Source: Lycorma delicatula (Eukaryota; Arthropoda; Insecta; Hemiptera; Fulgoridae). Taken from it: 64,000 nucleotides of DNA. The notes beneath the pieces are model-generated. The model worked only from the letters and a program-made list of their open reading frames with translations. It had not been told where the DNA came from and did not search any database. The stretch is from contig NC_134460.1 of NCBI RefSeq assembly GCF_047948215.1, positions 153,045,320 to 153,109,319 of the forward strand, in the 5' to 3' direction. Both the position numbers and the translations under genes were made by a program. Positions 35,825 through 48,155 of the stretch are shown piece by piece; the first letter of the stretch is position 1; the number at the start of each line of letters is the position of its first letter.

Positions 35825-36004
35825 TTTCTTTCTTTTTCCCGTTTAGCCTCTGGGAATTACCGTTCATGTATTACTTCAGAGGATGATGTGTATGAGTGTA
35901 AATGAGAGGTGGAGTCTTTTACAGTCTCGGTTCGACCATTCCTGAGATGTGTGGTTAATTGAAAACAAACTACCGGTATCCACGATCTAGTATTCAAATC
36001 CGAA
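35825..36004 (-). mobile_element. SINE family 1, 5'-truncated copy F
   Basis: Minus-strand body and tail (CTTTTTCCCGTTTAGCCTC at the 3' end on the + strand). The 13-bp duplication CTCGTAAAGACCT / CTCGTACAGACCT at 35812-35824 and 36005-36017 has one mismatch, so the truncation happened at insertion. Confidence 0.8.
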
Positions 36005-36017
36005 CTCGTACAGACCT

Positions 36018-36459
36018 GTCATATAAAGATCGACTTAAGAATTGACGACATATTTAATATATTTTCGACAAATGCAACACGATTCATAAACTAAACTGAA
36101 TTCTAAACAGGGTGACGTAAGCTGTAATTTGGTATAAAAACATATAATATCCGATAACTGCTTTGTTTTAATTCGTGTTCAAAAATTAAAAATATATTTG
36201 TTTATTTTTTCTACTTCAATTTTATTTAGCGTTGTATATCTATTTCCTGCCGCTTTTTCTTCATTTCTTCGATGAAAATCGAATAATAATGCTTTTTATA
36301 CGAGTATAATACATACTCATTTGTTTAGACATATTTTTATAAATAGTCGTCAAAACGACACATTTGGTGATGCACACAAAACAAAGATTCGAACTTGCGT
36401 TAGTGAAGTGGCTGTGTAACAAAGAATATAAATAGTTTTTATTTTTTTACTTCGTACTA
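36018..36459. other. No gene recognised
   Basis: AT-rich, short chance ORFs. Confidence 0.5.
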
Positions 36460-37490
36460 CTGCTACATTATACACTGGTACAAAAAATTGATGGGATACC
36501 GATTTATTATGATAAAAAATGATTGTATTCAAGCTGTTTTAACTTTGAAACCAAGGAGCTTAGAGAGACGAATAAAAAAAAAATTAAAGCGTGAATACCT
36601 ACTTTTTCACAGTGCACTTCAGATTTTAAAAATCACCAATTAAAAAACAAATCAATATGAAGAAAAGTTTTAAAAATTTGAGTTTTCCTTCGTGTTTGGT
36701 CGAGCGCATGGGGGGAAACGAATTTTTTTCAGTAAACTGCATTAAAATCGTTTGAAAGCTTATAAGACTTAAGCTTTAATTTCTTCTTTTTTTTTGTATA
36801 TCTACGATTTTTCTGAGCCGAAATATTCCACTTTGAAGAGAAAATGCCACTGCTGCATATCTCCCGTCTAAGCGACGTATTGATACAATTGATGATCTTG
36901 GGTTAATCTGATAACGGGTGATACATGTTGCAGTCTCAATCTTTATTGATTTCAATATCTCGGGACAAAATGAACAAAAGCCAAAAACTGTAACGCTACA
37001 TTAAAACCTCACAATTTGTCATTAAAGCTACATCAAAACCTTTAAATTTCCATATTTATTTGTATCAATACTTTGCTTAGATCGGGAGATATGCGGCATT
37101 AAAGACAGAAGTGGTCTTTTCTCTTTAATATGAAATATTTCGGTCCAGAAAAATCGTAGAGAAATACAAAAAAAAAGAAATTAAAGGTAAATTCTTAAGC
37201 TTTTAAACGATTTTAATGCAGTATTCTGAAAAAAATTCGTTTCCCCCATGCGTTTGATCAAATACGAAGAAACATTTTCAAATATTTAAAATTGCTTATT
37301 GATTTTTTTTTTAATTTGATTATTTTTGAAATCTGAAGTATACTGTCAAAAAGTAGAGTATTCCAGCTTTATTATTTTTTTTTTTTATTCGTCTCTTTAA
37401 GCCTCTTGGTTGCAAAGTTAAAGTAGTTTGAATGCAATCATTTTTTATCATAAAATATAGGTGTCCCTTTAATTTCTTATACTAGTACAG
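36460..37490. mobile_element. Foldback element: about 420-bp inverted arms around a 170-bp loop
   Basis: The left arm (about 36460-36892) matches the reverse complement of the right arm (about 37060-37490) throughout. Matching blocks include GATAAAAAATGATTG, AGAGACGAATAAAAAAAA, AAACGAATTTTTTTC and TATTGATACAA. Divergence looks like roughly 15-20 percent with small indels. There is no coding capacity. The loop (36893-37059) is unrelated AT-rich sequence. Confidence 0.75.
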
Positions 37491-39184
37491 TAGGTTTTTA
37501 ATTTTAGTTTGAAATAACAGGGAAACATAATTTTTGCCTTTTTTTTATCAGCCATCACCTTTCTAGACCGCCTGAACGCACCCAATTTTCTGTGGACCTT
37601 GTATTGATCCCCCCCCCCTCGAAGACCTGCAACACCAACAAGGAGGCGTTATCGCTCACTTTGAGAACGAATGCTTTACAACTTCACCCCCTTGATCTTT
37701 TAAGTTGAAAATTTTATGTCATCAATGCCCGTGTATGTAAGTAATCTGACCAATTTTTTTCAAAATCGGTCGAGTAGTTCAGGAGATATAAGATGATTTA
37801 GTGGCAAGCACCGAAAACACACACACACACACACACGAACATTAACATTCGGAAAATTTCCATCCGGTTTTTTGGGTTCCTTAAGTATCAGAACGTCAAG
37901 GTCGGTGAAAACCAAATAAGCCGAAATTAGATAGATTACAATGCTTTGTGTTCTCGAGCTATAGCGGTATCTAGAAGAGAAAGTAAAAATTTGGTGAAGA
38001 TAGTGAAAAAAGAATAGTAGTTGTTAGGAATTAAATAGGGCAGTTTTACAATTTTTTCGCTCTTACTGTAATGGCGTGATGTCGTGTTTAGTTGAAAAGT
38101 CATAAAAATATTACTCGAATTTTTTTCGTTTTTAAAGGCGAAATTTTAAATCGCTTTGATTAACGGAAAAATTACGCGATAATAAAATAATACCGCCTTC
38201 CTTTTTTTACCTTCATTATAAATTAAGCTTCAAACTTCGGGAACGAAGCCGTGACTATTAAGTTTTTTTAAATAGTTTTTATAGGTAATACAAATGTTTG
38301 TTTTTTAATAGAAGTATAAAATTAACAATGCATCCAGTGAAATCCTGTCTTTTACCAAATAGTTGCTTAGCAGTTACTTAGTTGCAAATAGTAGGCTTTT
38401 TTTTTACACTAAAATAGCTTATCGCTTCTTTTATCTAAGACTATAGAACTGTTGGAGGGGGGGTGGAGCTGAGAACAAAATATGCTAAGTTCACAAACAT
38501 AAATTCACTATCGTAATTTCTTCGTTTAACGTAACAAATACTCATTAATTATAATAGTTATAATCCGAAGGCTATTTAAATCGTTAGTTATCGTTACCAC
38601 GAAATTTTTCATAGTATAATTCTGGATTATTAAAAGAGCTAAGCAACTTTATTTTTCACGACTTCATTAAACACTTATATTGTAAATTCAGTCGAGTAAT
38701 TTTTATCTGTAAAATGGGTAAACCGGTGGTTGATGACCTTGGATAGAGTGAAGCGATGTCAAGGTAATACGAGAATAATATATGGCATATATTTTTTACG
38801 AGCGCTTCCTACATACTATACTTAATGCAGTTTATAGCACAAACTATTTTATTTACATTTTTCCCTCTTAATACGCTGTCTGCTGCATTCATACCAACGC
38901 ATAGCACACTCACGCGCGTGTTTGTTGTCATTTATACGTCATGTTTTTAAGTGATAACAAAAAATAAATTTTATCCTCGTTCTATATAGCATATCTACTA
39001 AGTTCCCATTATTTTTTTTTTTCAGAGTTGCGCGCTCAAAACTCAGTTGTGGCAATAGAAGTTATTCAAAAATCAATTTGTGCGAAATTTTGTAATGTTA
39101 TACACGCATGTATCAGTTATATACAATACATTCATATATGTATAACATTTAAACGAAAACGGTTAGGTAACTTTTTTTTATTTT
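37491..39184. other. No gene; short simple repeats
   Basis: C10 tract at 37609-37618 and CA repeat at 37816-37836. A TTTTTTTCAAAATCGGTCGA motif near 37755 is typical of non-autonomous insect elements. Remaining sequence unassigned. Confidence 0.5.
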
Positions 39185-39960
39185 AGATTAACATTTTTCT
39201 TAACTTTTTGTCTTCTGTCCTTCATAGAAATCCATTCTTTGTAAACTTCATTATTATTTACTTCTTGACCGTCGGCTAAATGTAATTTAATTATCTTAAG
39301 ATCACCGAAGTGTTCATCTTCGATTTTGTTTTTATGGAATTCATAATAGAAAATCCACGTTCACAGTCTGGGCTGGATGCTTGAAAAGTTCCCATAATCT
39401 TATATTGAAAGAAAAGGTTAGAAAATTTTGTGTTAGTTTGGACAAAGGTTAATGTATCAATCAATCAAGTCCTCTTGCAGTGTCACTCCAGAAGATTTTG
39501 TATCCCAAATGTTTGGTTTTTAGTCTATTAAGTTTAATTTTTACTTGCCGATGAGCATCAATAATTGTTAAATTACTTTTTTGTAGACAATTGCACAAGG
39601 AAATAAGCTCGTCCAATAAATCTTTCAGAGCAATTATTGCTACCCGATATTGTGAATTAGTCAGAAATTTTTCACAATTTCACAATATTTCCAATTGTGG
39701 TCGTCGCATTCTTCTATCTGACTTACGATACTCAATTAATGTACTGTATCGTAATTTTTTTTATTAAATTACAAACTGCGAAATACCTGGATAACCATCT
39801 AACTTCATTTAATGGTTAAACGATGCAACATTCTTCAAAGTTAGCTAATTCTACAAAGTTTTTCATTTTGATGCTAGATCGGTGAAACAATGCGTAAATC
39901 AAATTATGCAGGATTTTTATTATCCTGCATAATAGAAGCATTTTTTCACGCATCATCTAA
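39185..39960 (-). pseudogene. hAT-type transposase fragment, C-terminal half
   Basis: On the minus strand 39960-39780 repeats the PLNEVRWLSRYFAV block of the 3.3-kb copy. A cysteine-containing CDDHNWKYCEIVKNF-like stretch and a segment matching KDLLDELISLC follow. At about 39400-39330 comes FQASSPDCERGFSIMNSIKT, the start of the hAT C-terminal dimerisation domain. Frameshifts and stops throughout. Confidence 0.7.
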
Positions 39961-40274
39961 TCCTAAATATTTCCTAAGTCACGTTGTATGCTACTCCTCT
40001 GTCTCGACTAAACGCGTCATCGAGTATACTTTGCATATTTACAATACGTGATGATAGATGCGCGGGGAATAAATTTCTCTTTGCAGTTTATTACAATACC
40101 TCTAAAATCATTGCGCGGCCGCGCATCCACGCAGCTTACAGGAAGCTATGCACATATATCACAGATATCAGCTTGTGTCCGATTTGTTAGCGAGTGTTAT
40201 CTCCTACAAGGTACACACGTAATCTGTTCGTTAAATTTATCTTCGACGATAAATAAATAATCATAGTCTTCTTG
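39961..40274. other. No gene recognised
   Basis: Two overlapping 68-70 codon frames without motifs; GCGCGGCCGCGC palindromic patch near 40115. Confidence 0.5.
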
Positions 40275-42345
40275 ATACCGAGGGGGACACCCGCCATGTG
40301 ATGGGTCTGACCGCCACGTCACCCCCTCCGTACCTAGCCCTTAGGGCCGGATTTCCAATAGCCTCAAGATATATTTCGGTCTGACCGCTGTCAAGATGCC
40401 ACCGATGCGAATGCCGCAAGTTCACGTCAGTGTACGCCACCTAACGTGGACAGTAACCCTAAACTGATAGATTTATCAATCTCAAACGAGACCGCACCGA
40501 TCGAACTGCTCTATCTACCCGAGAGGAGAATGAGCTCAACGCATACCACCGAGAACTAGATGCGCATGAAACCGCAATAATTAAACACTAATCAAAACAA
40601 CAAAGTAATTAATCAAAAGACGTAAAACCTACGATTAGAAGACACTGATGAGAAAACAAGAACAGTCAACGCATTCAAAGACAACAATAACACAACTAAA
40701 TACGAAATAAAAAACAACAAAACACAAACGCAGTAACAAAAGTAACTAAACCCTAACAAGAAGACAAGTAGCCACAGATAAAAACTACAACAAAATAACA
40801 AAATTATAAAAGTATTCATACTACAGTATTCAACACCCATAAAAATACCAAAACTAGGAAAATCCCGAAGCAAGAAACAAGGACAGACAACACGAACAGA
40901 AACAACACGAGCACTACGATAACACACATTAACAAAAACAAAAACATAGAAACCTAACGAAACATAAATATTAATAGAATATAAACGTAGAACTTCGAAC
41001 TGCCAGTATAATCACCGAGATCTAGGTATCAGTCTTGTTACACAACACTTCCCGCGCACGCCTATATGCGGGACATTCATCTGACTTAGTCATGAGACAC
41101 TCCGAACACGAGAACAGTTAACACAATTAAGAAGACCAGCTGCTTTCTTAATTGGACAGTCCTTTAGTAGGAACACAGCTCCTCGCCCTTACATGCTTTG
41201 GCCGTATGCCCTAATCCGGAGCGCCGAAAGCACCGGACTTACTCTAATATAATTCTTAATCTTGCAAGACCCGTAATCCACAAATAACCTACCTTTCCGG
41301 AGAAAACAGCACGTAACAGCTTGTCACATTCAACTATGTAATGCGCATTACTGCTGCCCGAATTCCCTGCTCGAAAAAATACATGAAACAGTTTTATAAA
41401 ATCATCCTCCGAATATTTTGTATTCTGAGTCCGAACCGCATCGACGAACTCTTGCTCTCCCAAATCTCGCGGAACTCGTAAAGAATCATACGGGGTCTCA
41501 GGACCTTAGTGGCCACTGTTATGTCCGCCACAATCCTGACACTTTTCACATTTTCCTTCAAACTGAGAATGCGCAAGCCTTCCTTCCTGGCCTCTAAGTT
41601 CTTTATTACTTGGCCTTTAAATGCCAAGGTAGTAACACCTGGAGGTTTATCGATTAATAGTATTTTAGGCCTAGACTTTACAACTTCAGAGTCAAGCTTC
41701 TTCACAGGTGGCGGTGAAGCAGATACTCGTTCACCTATCCCGGCCCTGAAGCCCTCAATAATCCCTGAAGTCGGTCGTTCCTCTTAACTGTCGATAAATG
41801 TAAAAATTTAAGCTTACGCGTACGCGACTGTATGAATATTACACTTCTTTCTTTAACTTTTATAAAATTGTCGACAAATTCTTCGATCTCAACTCACCGG
41901 TCATTGAACATTCCCAGTTGTTCACTTACAACCTCATTAGACACTATGTCAGTGGAAGCTAATTGAGATTCCAACTTTTGCAATGCTGCAGCTGCAGCCT
42001 CAGCCATTTTGGCCTTCATGGGCGGTAAGTTTTGGTTCCCAGACCTACAGAGGTACCAAATATCTCTTCTACTATTCTAGCATCAGAATCGGAACGGTTC
42101 TCTTCAGTTGCCACTGCGTTAACCATCCCCTTAACCGCCCAGCTGCTTCTGCTTTCCCAGAAGTTTTAAAAAAGTTCGACGTTAACGCTTGGATAGTCGC
42201 ACGGCTTAACGCACCAGGTACCGAGTCAACCAGGCGATCGAGTTCGAGACCCGGCCAGACTGAGTTACTTTTTTACTCTTTAAAATTTTTTTTGTTTGTT
42301 TTACCTCCGGGTCCGCAGTCAAGCAATTTATTCCGCAGAGGATGA
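40275..42345 (-). pseudogene. R1-like LINE: gag-type ORF1 plus 3' region, ORF2 lost
   Basis: The minus strand from about 42000 to 41070 encodes a gag-type ORF1 in shifting frames. It starts with a coiled-coil-like start (QKLESQLASTDIVSNEVV). RPKILLIDKPPGVTTLAFKG and a segment ending ATKVLRPRMILYEF lie at 41705-41394. FVDAVRTQNTKYSEDDF follows, then a zinc-knuckle stretch CFRRSGLGHTAKAC in which the second Cys is Arg, and a second Cys-rich block. ORF2 is absent. 41000-40275 is a T/G-rich (minus strand) 3' region whose terminus (ending at 40275) is homologous to 51703-52340. R1 assignment is by pattern memory. Confidence 0.6.
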
Positions 42346-42455
42346 GATGAATGTTTTGTACGTGTGTGAAAAATTTCATGCCTGACCGGGATTCGAACCC
42401 AGGACCTCCGGGTGAAAGACCGATACGCTACCATTCGCGCCAAGGAGGCCGGCCT
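42335..42455 (-). mobile_element. tRNA-Glu-like SINE (family 2), copy 1
   Basis: On the minus strand: GCGTATCGGTCTTTCACCCG with an anticodon-loop-like CTTTCAC (TTC), then GGTCCTGGGTTCGAATCCCG with a canonical B box GGTTCGAATCC. It ends CAGGCATGAAATTTTTCACA. The acceptor stem does not pair, so it is a tRNA-derived SINE rather than a gene. Confidence 0.7.
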
Positions 42456-42639
42456 TTAAATGTTATTAATTTATTTAATTCTAACGCTCATCTGTGACGT
42501 CGCAACATAGACTACAACAGCTGTACATCAGTGTATCATCCTTTGAAATATTAACTAAATTAAATAATTAATTTTTAAATTATAAAAATAATTTGGTCGG
42601 CAACCCTGTGGAATTTCAAATTTCCCGGTCCAACAGGAC

Positions 42640-42770
42640 GATGGAAAAGGGAATTTCTCAAAGGGAAAAAGGAAATTCCAATATGGCGGACTGTGACACT
42701 GATGCTTGTTGTGGTGACAGTTCGTGAATTATGGTTAGTGAAAGATTTTGCTCGGATTTCAGCTACCCCG
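42640..42770 (+). promoter_or_regulatory. Possible transcription start / first exon at the edge of the CpG-poor domain
   Basis: CCAATATGGCGGACTGTGAC at 42690-42709 resembles the ATGGCGG (YY1-like) motif often found at animal transcription starts. The ATG at 42694 opens a 14-codon frame (MADCDTDACCGDSS). GT-containing donor-like sites (GTGACA, GTTAGTG) follow. Its position just upstream of the CpG-depleted stretch that contains the ABCG exons fits a promoter. ATGGCGG also occurs elsewhere in the window, so the evidence is weak. Confidence 0.25.
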
Positions 42771-42944
42771 GTGAAATGAGGTTGTACTGATTTTTTTAGG
42801 ACGTCAATTAAGGAGTAAAGTTAGTGATTACTTATGTTATTGACCTGGAAAATCGAATAAAATATTTCCCAGAATCGTATCTGCAGTGATTTTTGAGGAA
42901 TCTGTAGTGAAAACCAATAAATTAGAGTAAAAGAATCTGTTTTA

Positions 42945-43021
42945 CATATATATACATACATCCTCATTCATCCTCTGAACCTTACCATTTGGTTGTTTCA
43001 GAGGCTAAAAAGAAAAAGAAA
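42945..43021 (+). mobile_element. SINE family 1, 3' end fragment
   Basis: TACATCCTCATTCATCCTCT through to GAGGCTAAAAAGAAAAAGAA matches the last 75 bases of the family. Confidence 0.7.
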
Positions 43022-43051
43022 GAATAATTTGCGCAGGCTTTGAACAGCTGA

Positions 43052-43342
43052 ACCCACTGGGTTGGTCTAGTGGTGAACGCATCTTCGCAAATCAGCTGAT
43101 GTCGAAGTCGAGAGTTCTAAGGTTCAAATCTTAGTAATGGCAGTTACTTTTATACAGATTTGAATTCTAGATCATGGATACCGGTGTTCTTCGGTGGTTG
43201 GGTTTCAATGAACCGTACTTCTCAGGAATGATCGTCCTGAGACTGTACTACACTTCATTTACACTCATACATATCACCCTCATTCATCCTCTGAAGCAAT
43301 ACCTTATGTGGTTCCAGAGGCTAAACAGAAAAAGAAAGGAAA
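43052..43342 (+). mobile_element. SINE family 1, full-length copy I
   Basis: From AACCCACTGGGTTGGTCTAG to GGCTAAACAGAAAAAGAAAG. Its palindrome is decayed (AAATCAGCTGATGTCGAAG). It lies at the edge of the CpG-poor domain and shows partial CpG loss. No clear target duplication. Confidence 0.85.
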
Positions 43343-46300
43343 GATTTTGAACATTTAAGATCTACCTAAGCTTCATTTTAATCTGAATGCCCAGAAATGG
43401 AGAAAATTCAACAAGTTAATATATAAATCAAATTAAAGCTAGAAAATTACCTGTAAAGTATCACTCCTATATTTAAATATTATAGCCTCAGCTTTTTTTT
43501 AAATATTTGATTTCATAGCATCATTCCTTAATCGTCCTGCAATTTCATTTCATTTTTCAAATTTCTATTGAAATTATCAGTCTGTGTTTAATCTACAGTA
43601 ACCCTGCAAAATCATTTATCAAATTAGTAAAGTACCTGCATTTGTTTTGTTTTTATATGTACATATGTGTAATTTGGTTATGAAACATTTTTATTTGACA
43701 TATATCATTCTCTTAACAATTTTAAAAGAAAAGAATATAGTGAGTAAAAATAAACATGTTGGCTTATCATTTAATTGATCTCAAGTTAGATTCCCTTTTA
43801 GCTTCTAGTTTTTATTTGTTTTTTTAATGTCCATAACAATATTAAATTTAGAGTTGTTATAGAAAATCTTTCAATTTTGATTAGTTGCTATCGGTAAAAA
43901 CTTTTTATAATTACACTTTATAATTATAACTAGCTGTGGAGGCGTGCCCTGCACAGCTAGGCCCTGTGGGCAGCTTCCCCTGGCGAATGGTGTTTTGGAA
44001 TGCTATTATTACGTATCCAAAATGAATTGCCTCTTGTGTAAAAATGTTTTTTTTTTAATGATGAAAATTGATCAAAGAAAAACGAAAAAACGGTTCGTTA
44101 TCGTTTAGTAAAGTAACCTTCCTTATTAGGGAATAAGTTTTAGGGTGGGCTACCATCATCGCGCTTTCTAAAACCAAAGTAACTTAATAATAATCGATAG
44201 GATTTTCAGTATCGATTTATTTTTATCGAAAATAGTTGTGTTCTAAGATTTGCTACGATACTGAATGAATGAATTACGGTAGTAAAATCTATTAATTTAT
44301 TTTTTAATCATTATTACTGTTGTTATTTATTGTTTATAAACAGACAGTATGTTCAATCATGTAAGCATGTTTTTTCTCTTTGTTCTTAGTTGTTGGTGTT
44401 GCTTCTTACTTATTGTTTATAAACATTTAAGAAAAAAAAAAATCATATGATTTTTTGATGGGCAGTATGTTTGATCATGTAAGTGTGTTCTCAGGTAAGG
44501 GGGACGCACGCACAGACACATACATACAATTGCCCTTTAGTTGGGTAGGATATAATTCTTTATTAACCGGAAAGTGTCCTTGGTTTAAGGAAAAAATTAT
44601 CTTAATCGCAGTTACAATCTCAAACTTTATATTTTAATATAAGTTCATAAATTAGAATTCTAAAATAATAATTATTTTTTTGAAACATTCAGGAGATAAT
44701 CATTTTCCATCAAGGTATAACTCATTTATTTTTAGCTAGGTGTATTAATAATATCTTTCATTGAGAAAACAACGAATCGATAATAATATCCAATCAAATC
44801 CTATAAAACTGTAATTTGGATAAATCATTTTTTCAAGAATAAAGTTTTATAATCTTAAAAATCTACTTATTTAACCTTCAACAAACAACCAAAAATCATT
44901 AAGCGTGTCAAGAAAATGATATTTTATATGAATATAAAAATAAAGATTGTATTTTCGCTCTAAATTACACAGACATCAAAACTATTACTTCTGGTTGAAT
45001 TTAAATAGATGTACAAGCTGTAGAAATGGTTTCATAATTGTATAGTATGTTTGTAGTAAAACTACTTTTTTTTTGCAAGTTTCATCTACAAAAGATTTTT
45101 ATTTCTTATCTCTCAAGTACAAAAGATTCATAAATTACATGTAATTTTATAAATATGACGAAGCATAAATATGTAATATTAATCATCATTTAAAGTAAAT
45201 GAGCCATTGTCTTAAATAAATGTATTTAATTATGAATATATAAAAAAAAATAATAATAAGGGATTGTAAATATTTTAACTTTTAATTCAAGGTTAAAAAA
45301 AATTTAAGTATGAAGAAAAATGTAAAAAAAAATGTAAAAAGTAAAAAAAAAGTTGACATAGAATTAAAAAAAAAAAAAACTTCAATAACAGGTTTTTTTT
45401 TATTTTATTCAAAATTGTAATACATTGCAACTAGATTTTTAAATGCATGGTTGTTGTTTTTAGCTATACATGTTCAAACATCAAATATCTTTGAATATCT
45501 AAGTAATTATAGTGTTGATAAAATTCAAACAAGTTTTCTTTTTTTCATAGATCAGTAAACTAACAATCTATGTATATGAGCTAATTTATTCATGTGAACT
45601 ACAAATATGTGAAAGATGACTGACTCTTTTACACATCTTTAATGAGAAAACTTTGAGAACTCTCTGAGAACTAGAGCAGGAGTATATTGATATCCATGCA
45701 TTGAAAAATATCAAAGAGAATAAGAGAAAATATGGAATACCATTTGGAGAAATAAAAGAAAGGTTATAGCGGGAAAGGGATTTGATTTTTGTCATCATAT
45801 GACTCATAAGATGCCATTGAGTGCTATAACAGATGTAGGATGTAAAGTAGTACAGAGAATTCAGCTGGATAGACTAAAGCAATTTGAGCATTTACAGAGA
45901 ACATAGACTAAAACAGTGGCAAAAGAAAGCTTTAATTTAATTACAACAGGAAGATTAAAAAAAAAAAACAGGAAGATTAAAAAAGAAACAGATATCATGT
46001 AGTAATTAATGTGTTATCTCTTTTCATCCAGATAAAAAAAATCATATACAAGGAAAAATGTGGTTTGCTCCCCATTGCTGAAATTTGTTGACAACTACAT
46101 GTAGCTTAAAATTTTAAATTGTTACAAATTTAACACTAGTTCTTTTTAAATTATATGGAAATTATCTTTCAAAGGGTTTTTTTATAAAGTTCCTACTTTA
46201 CTGGGGACTTTAAAAATTTTCCTATTATCTTTCTAAAGAAATTTGATATGGATTCTTCTAGGTCGATTTAGGTAACTTTCTTATATGTTAGTAAAAGTCT

Positions 46301-47133
46301 AAAGTAGATCATAAAAAATTAAAGTCGTAATGTTAGGAATAAGTCAAAAATGTTTACATTTAAAACCTTTCTTACTTTCTTAGCTAAATAAAAAATCACA
46401 TATGATTTTGATTTATTTATTAAACCGGTAAGAAGTTACATAATTTCATGCAAATTTTAAATCTATATCTTGAGATATTATATAATATTTAGAAATGATC
46501 AAATGATATTTTGAACGATTTGAACAAAATTTTTTGTTTTGTTTTTTTATCCTCTACCATTATGAGAGTTGCTGAAAATTACTTTCACTCTGATAACACT
46601 TCATTGATAAGAAATATAAGAATAATAATCCATGCCGGTAAAAAATTCAAATTTGGTTTTATTTAAGGTGGGACTGGGACTGTAATGGAAAATATTAAAA
46701 AAATTATTTTGGTTTTTAACCTTACAATAATTTTTTCTTTCTAATGCCACCAATATTAGGTCTATGTCGACTAGAAATATTATTAATTTTTTAAGTAAAT
46801 GATATGTCATTCTCTTGAATTTCAGTTTTCAATTGTAGAATTATTTTTATGCGCTTTGTCACTTATTATTACATGTTTACTAGTAAAAATGCAATTAGCT
46901 TTTGTATTGAATTTTATAGTTTTTAATTTTAGTTTTTAGTTGACAGTGATTCATTTGTTTTGATTGTAAAATTATGTTTTTCATGGGTGTTTAGTAGGGT
47001 TGAGTTATTATATTTGTAAGTTATATTTTGAATATCATGAACCACTTGACTAATTGTGTAATTGATGGGTAGGAGTTGAAAACTAATTAAGAAATAGAAA
47101 TTTCTTGGAAACCAAAATAAAAATATTAATTAC
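43343..47133. other. CpG-poor, probable intronic sequence; no gene recognised
   Basis: A direct repeat of about 32 bases lies at 44342-44372 and 44456-44487 (CAGTATGTT-ATCATGTAAG core). 43927-44280 is a more CpG-rich insertion-like block starting ACTAGCTGTGGAGGCG. 45560-45960 holds long broken purine-rich frames that I cannot assign. Confidence 0.5.
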
Positions 47134-47352
47134 AGTTTAGTTTCAAATGCTACAACAGAACAGAATTTGACTGATGATGAAAGTGATAATGTGACTGACA
47201 CGAATAATTCTGGAATTTCATCGTCTAACTTTAAATTAAAGTCTTTAGTAAGTTCTTTTAGTAATGAAGGTAATAACTGTCAGTATTCTACTACTTATGT
47301 TATTATAGATAGAAGCAAGAAACAAATGGTTCAGGATGATTGTTTTAAATAA
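47134..47352 (+). other. Candidate exon or LINE ORF1 scrap
   Basis: After an AG at 47133 an open frame reads SLVSNATTEQNLTDDESDNV and continues acidic and Ser/Asn-rich to DRSKKQMVQDDCFK with a stop at 47350. About 150 bases on, KPTALSVTGTEKKVNERE resembles the RPPPI-type linker of Jockey-type ORF1 proteins, which favours a decayed LINE ORF1. The CpG-poor context leaves a host exon possible. Confidence 0.3.
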
Positions 47353-47731
47353 GTGAACTACCAAGAAAAGAACTTCGTTCTGAATAATTAGTCTAACTTT
47401 AAATGCTGTTTCTAGGAAACCACATTTGTCAGATAAAAGTAGTGAGGTTTTATTAAAACTAATTCTGCTTAAGTAGATAGAGAAAAGTACAATAAAAACA
47501 ATAAAAAAAAACCTACGGCTCTATCTGTTACAGGGACCGAGAAAAAGGTAAATGAACGAGAATAAAATTATAAAATTAGCAGCATTATTTACATGAGATG
47601 TAAAGACCCCCCCCCCCCCCCATTAGTAGGGAAAGCTGGTTAAAAAATGATATAATTTTTTTTAAACTTATGAAAGGTGAGTTAAGGAGAGATTTATACC
47701 AAATTTGAAATGGCTAACAGCCCTGGTGATA

Positions 47732-47766
<35 letters not shown>

Positions 47767-47863
47767 ACTTCAAATCATTGCACTCTAGAGAAAAGGATCT
47801 AAAATATTTTGACCAATACAAAAATCAAGTGTAATTTTTGAGGTTTAGATAGATACCAATATA
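47353..47863. repeat. Simple repeats in CpG-poor DNA
   Basis: C15 tract at 47607-47621 and TA repeat at 47736-47762; otherwise unassigned. Confidence 0.7.
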
Positions 47864-48142
47864 CCCACCGGGTTGGTCTAGTGGTGAATGCGTTTTCCCA
47901 AATCAGTTGATTTGAAGTCAAAAGTTCCAGCATTCAAGTCCTAGTAAAGGCAGTTACTTTTATACAGATTTGAGTACTACATTGTGGATACCGGTGTTTT
48001 TTTGGTATTTGGGTTTCAATTAACCGCACACCTCAGAAATGGTTGAACTGAGACTGTACAAAATACACTTCATTTACACTGCATATCATCCTCTGAAGTA
48101 ATACCTGAATGGTAATTCCCGGAGGCTAAACAAGAAACAAAA
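47864..48142 (+). mobile_element. SINE family 1, copy J, CpG-decayed
   Basis: CCCACCGGGTTGGTCTAGTG head through GGAGGCTAAACAAGAAAC tail. Positions that are CG in outside copies are TG or CA here: AACGCGTC became AATGCGTT, AGTCGAGAG became AGTCAAAAG, AGCGTTC became AGCATTC, and GATCGTGG became CATTGTGG. Confidence 0.85.
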
Positions 48143-48155
48143 TAACCCATTGTAC

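Noticed and set aside
37816..37836. CA repeat as a CRISPR- or satellite-like array
   Set aside because: Simple dinucleotide microsatellite, no spacer structure.
40613..40927. 104-codon hydrophobic ORF on the minus strand (membrane protein?)
   Set aside because: Caused by the T/G-skewed 3' region of the R1-like element; the homologous 51.7-kb copy does not preserve it.
42335..42455. Possible tRNA-Glu gene
   Set aside because: B box and anticodon-loop-like sequence are good, but the acceptor stem does not pair and the 3' side continues into a SINE-like tail; a second decayed copy exists at 50.8 kb.
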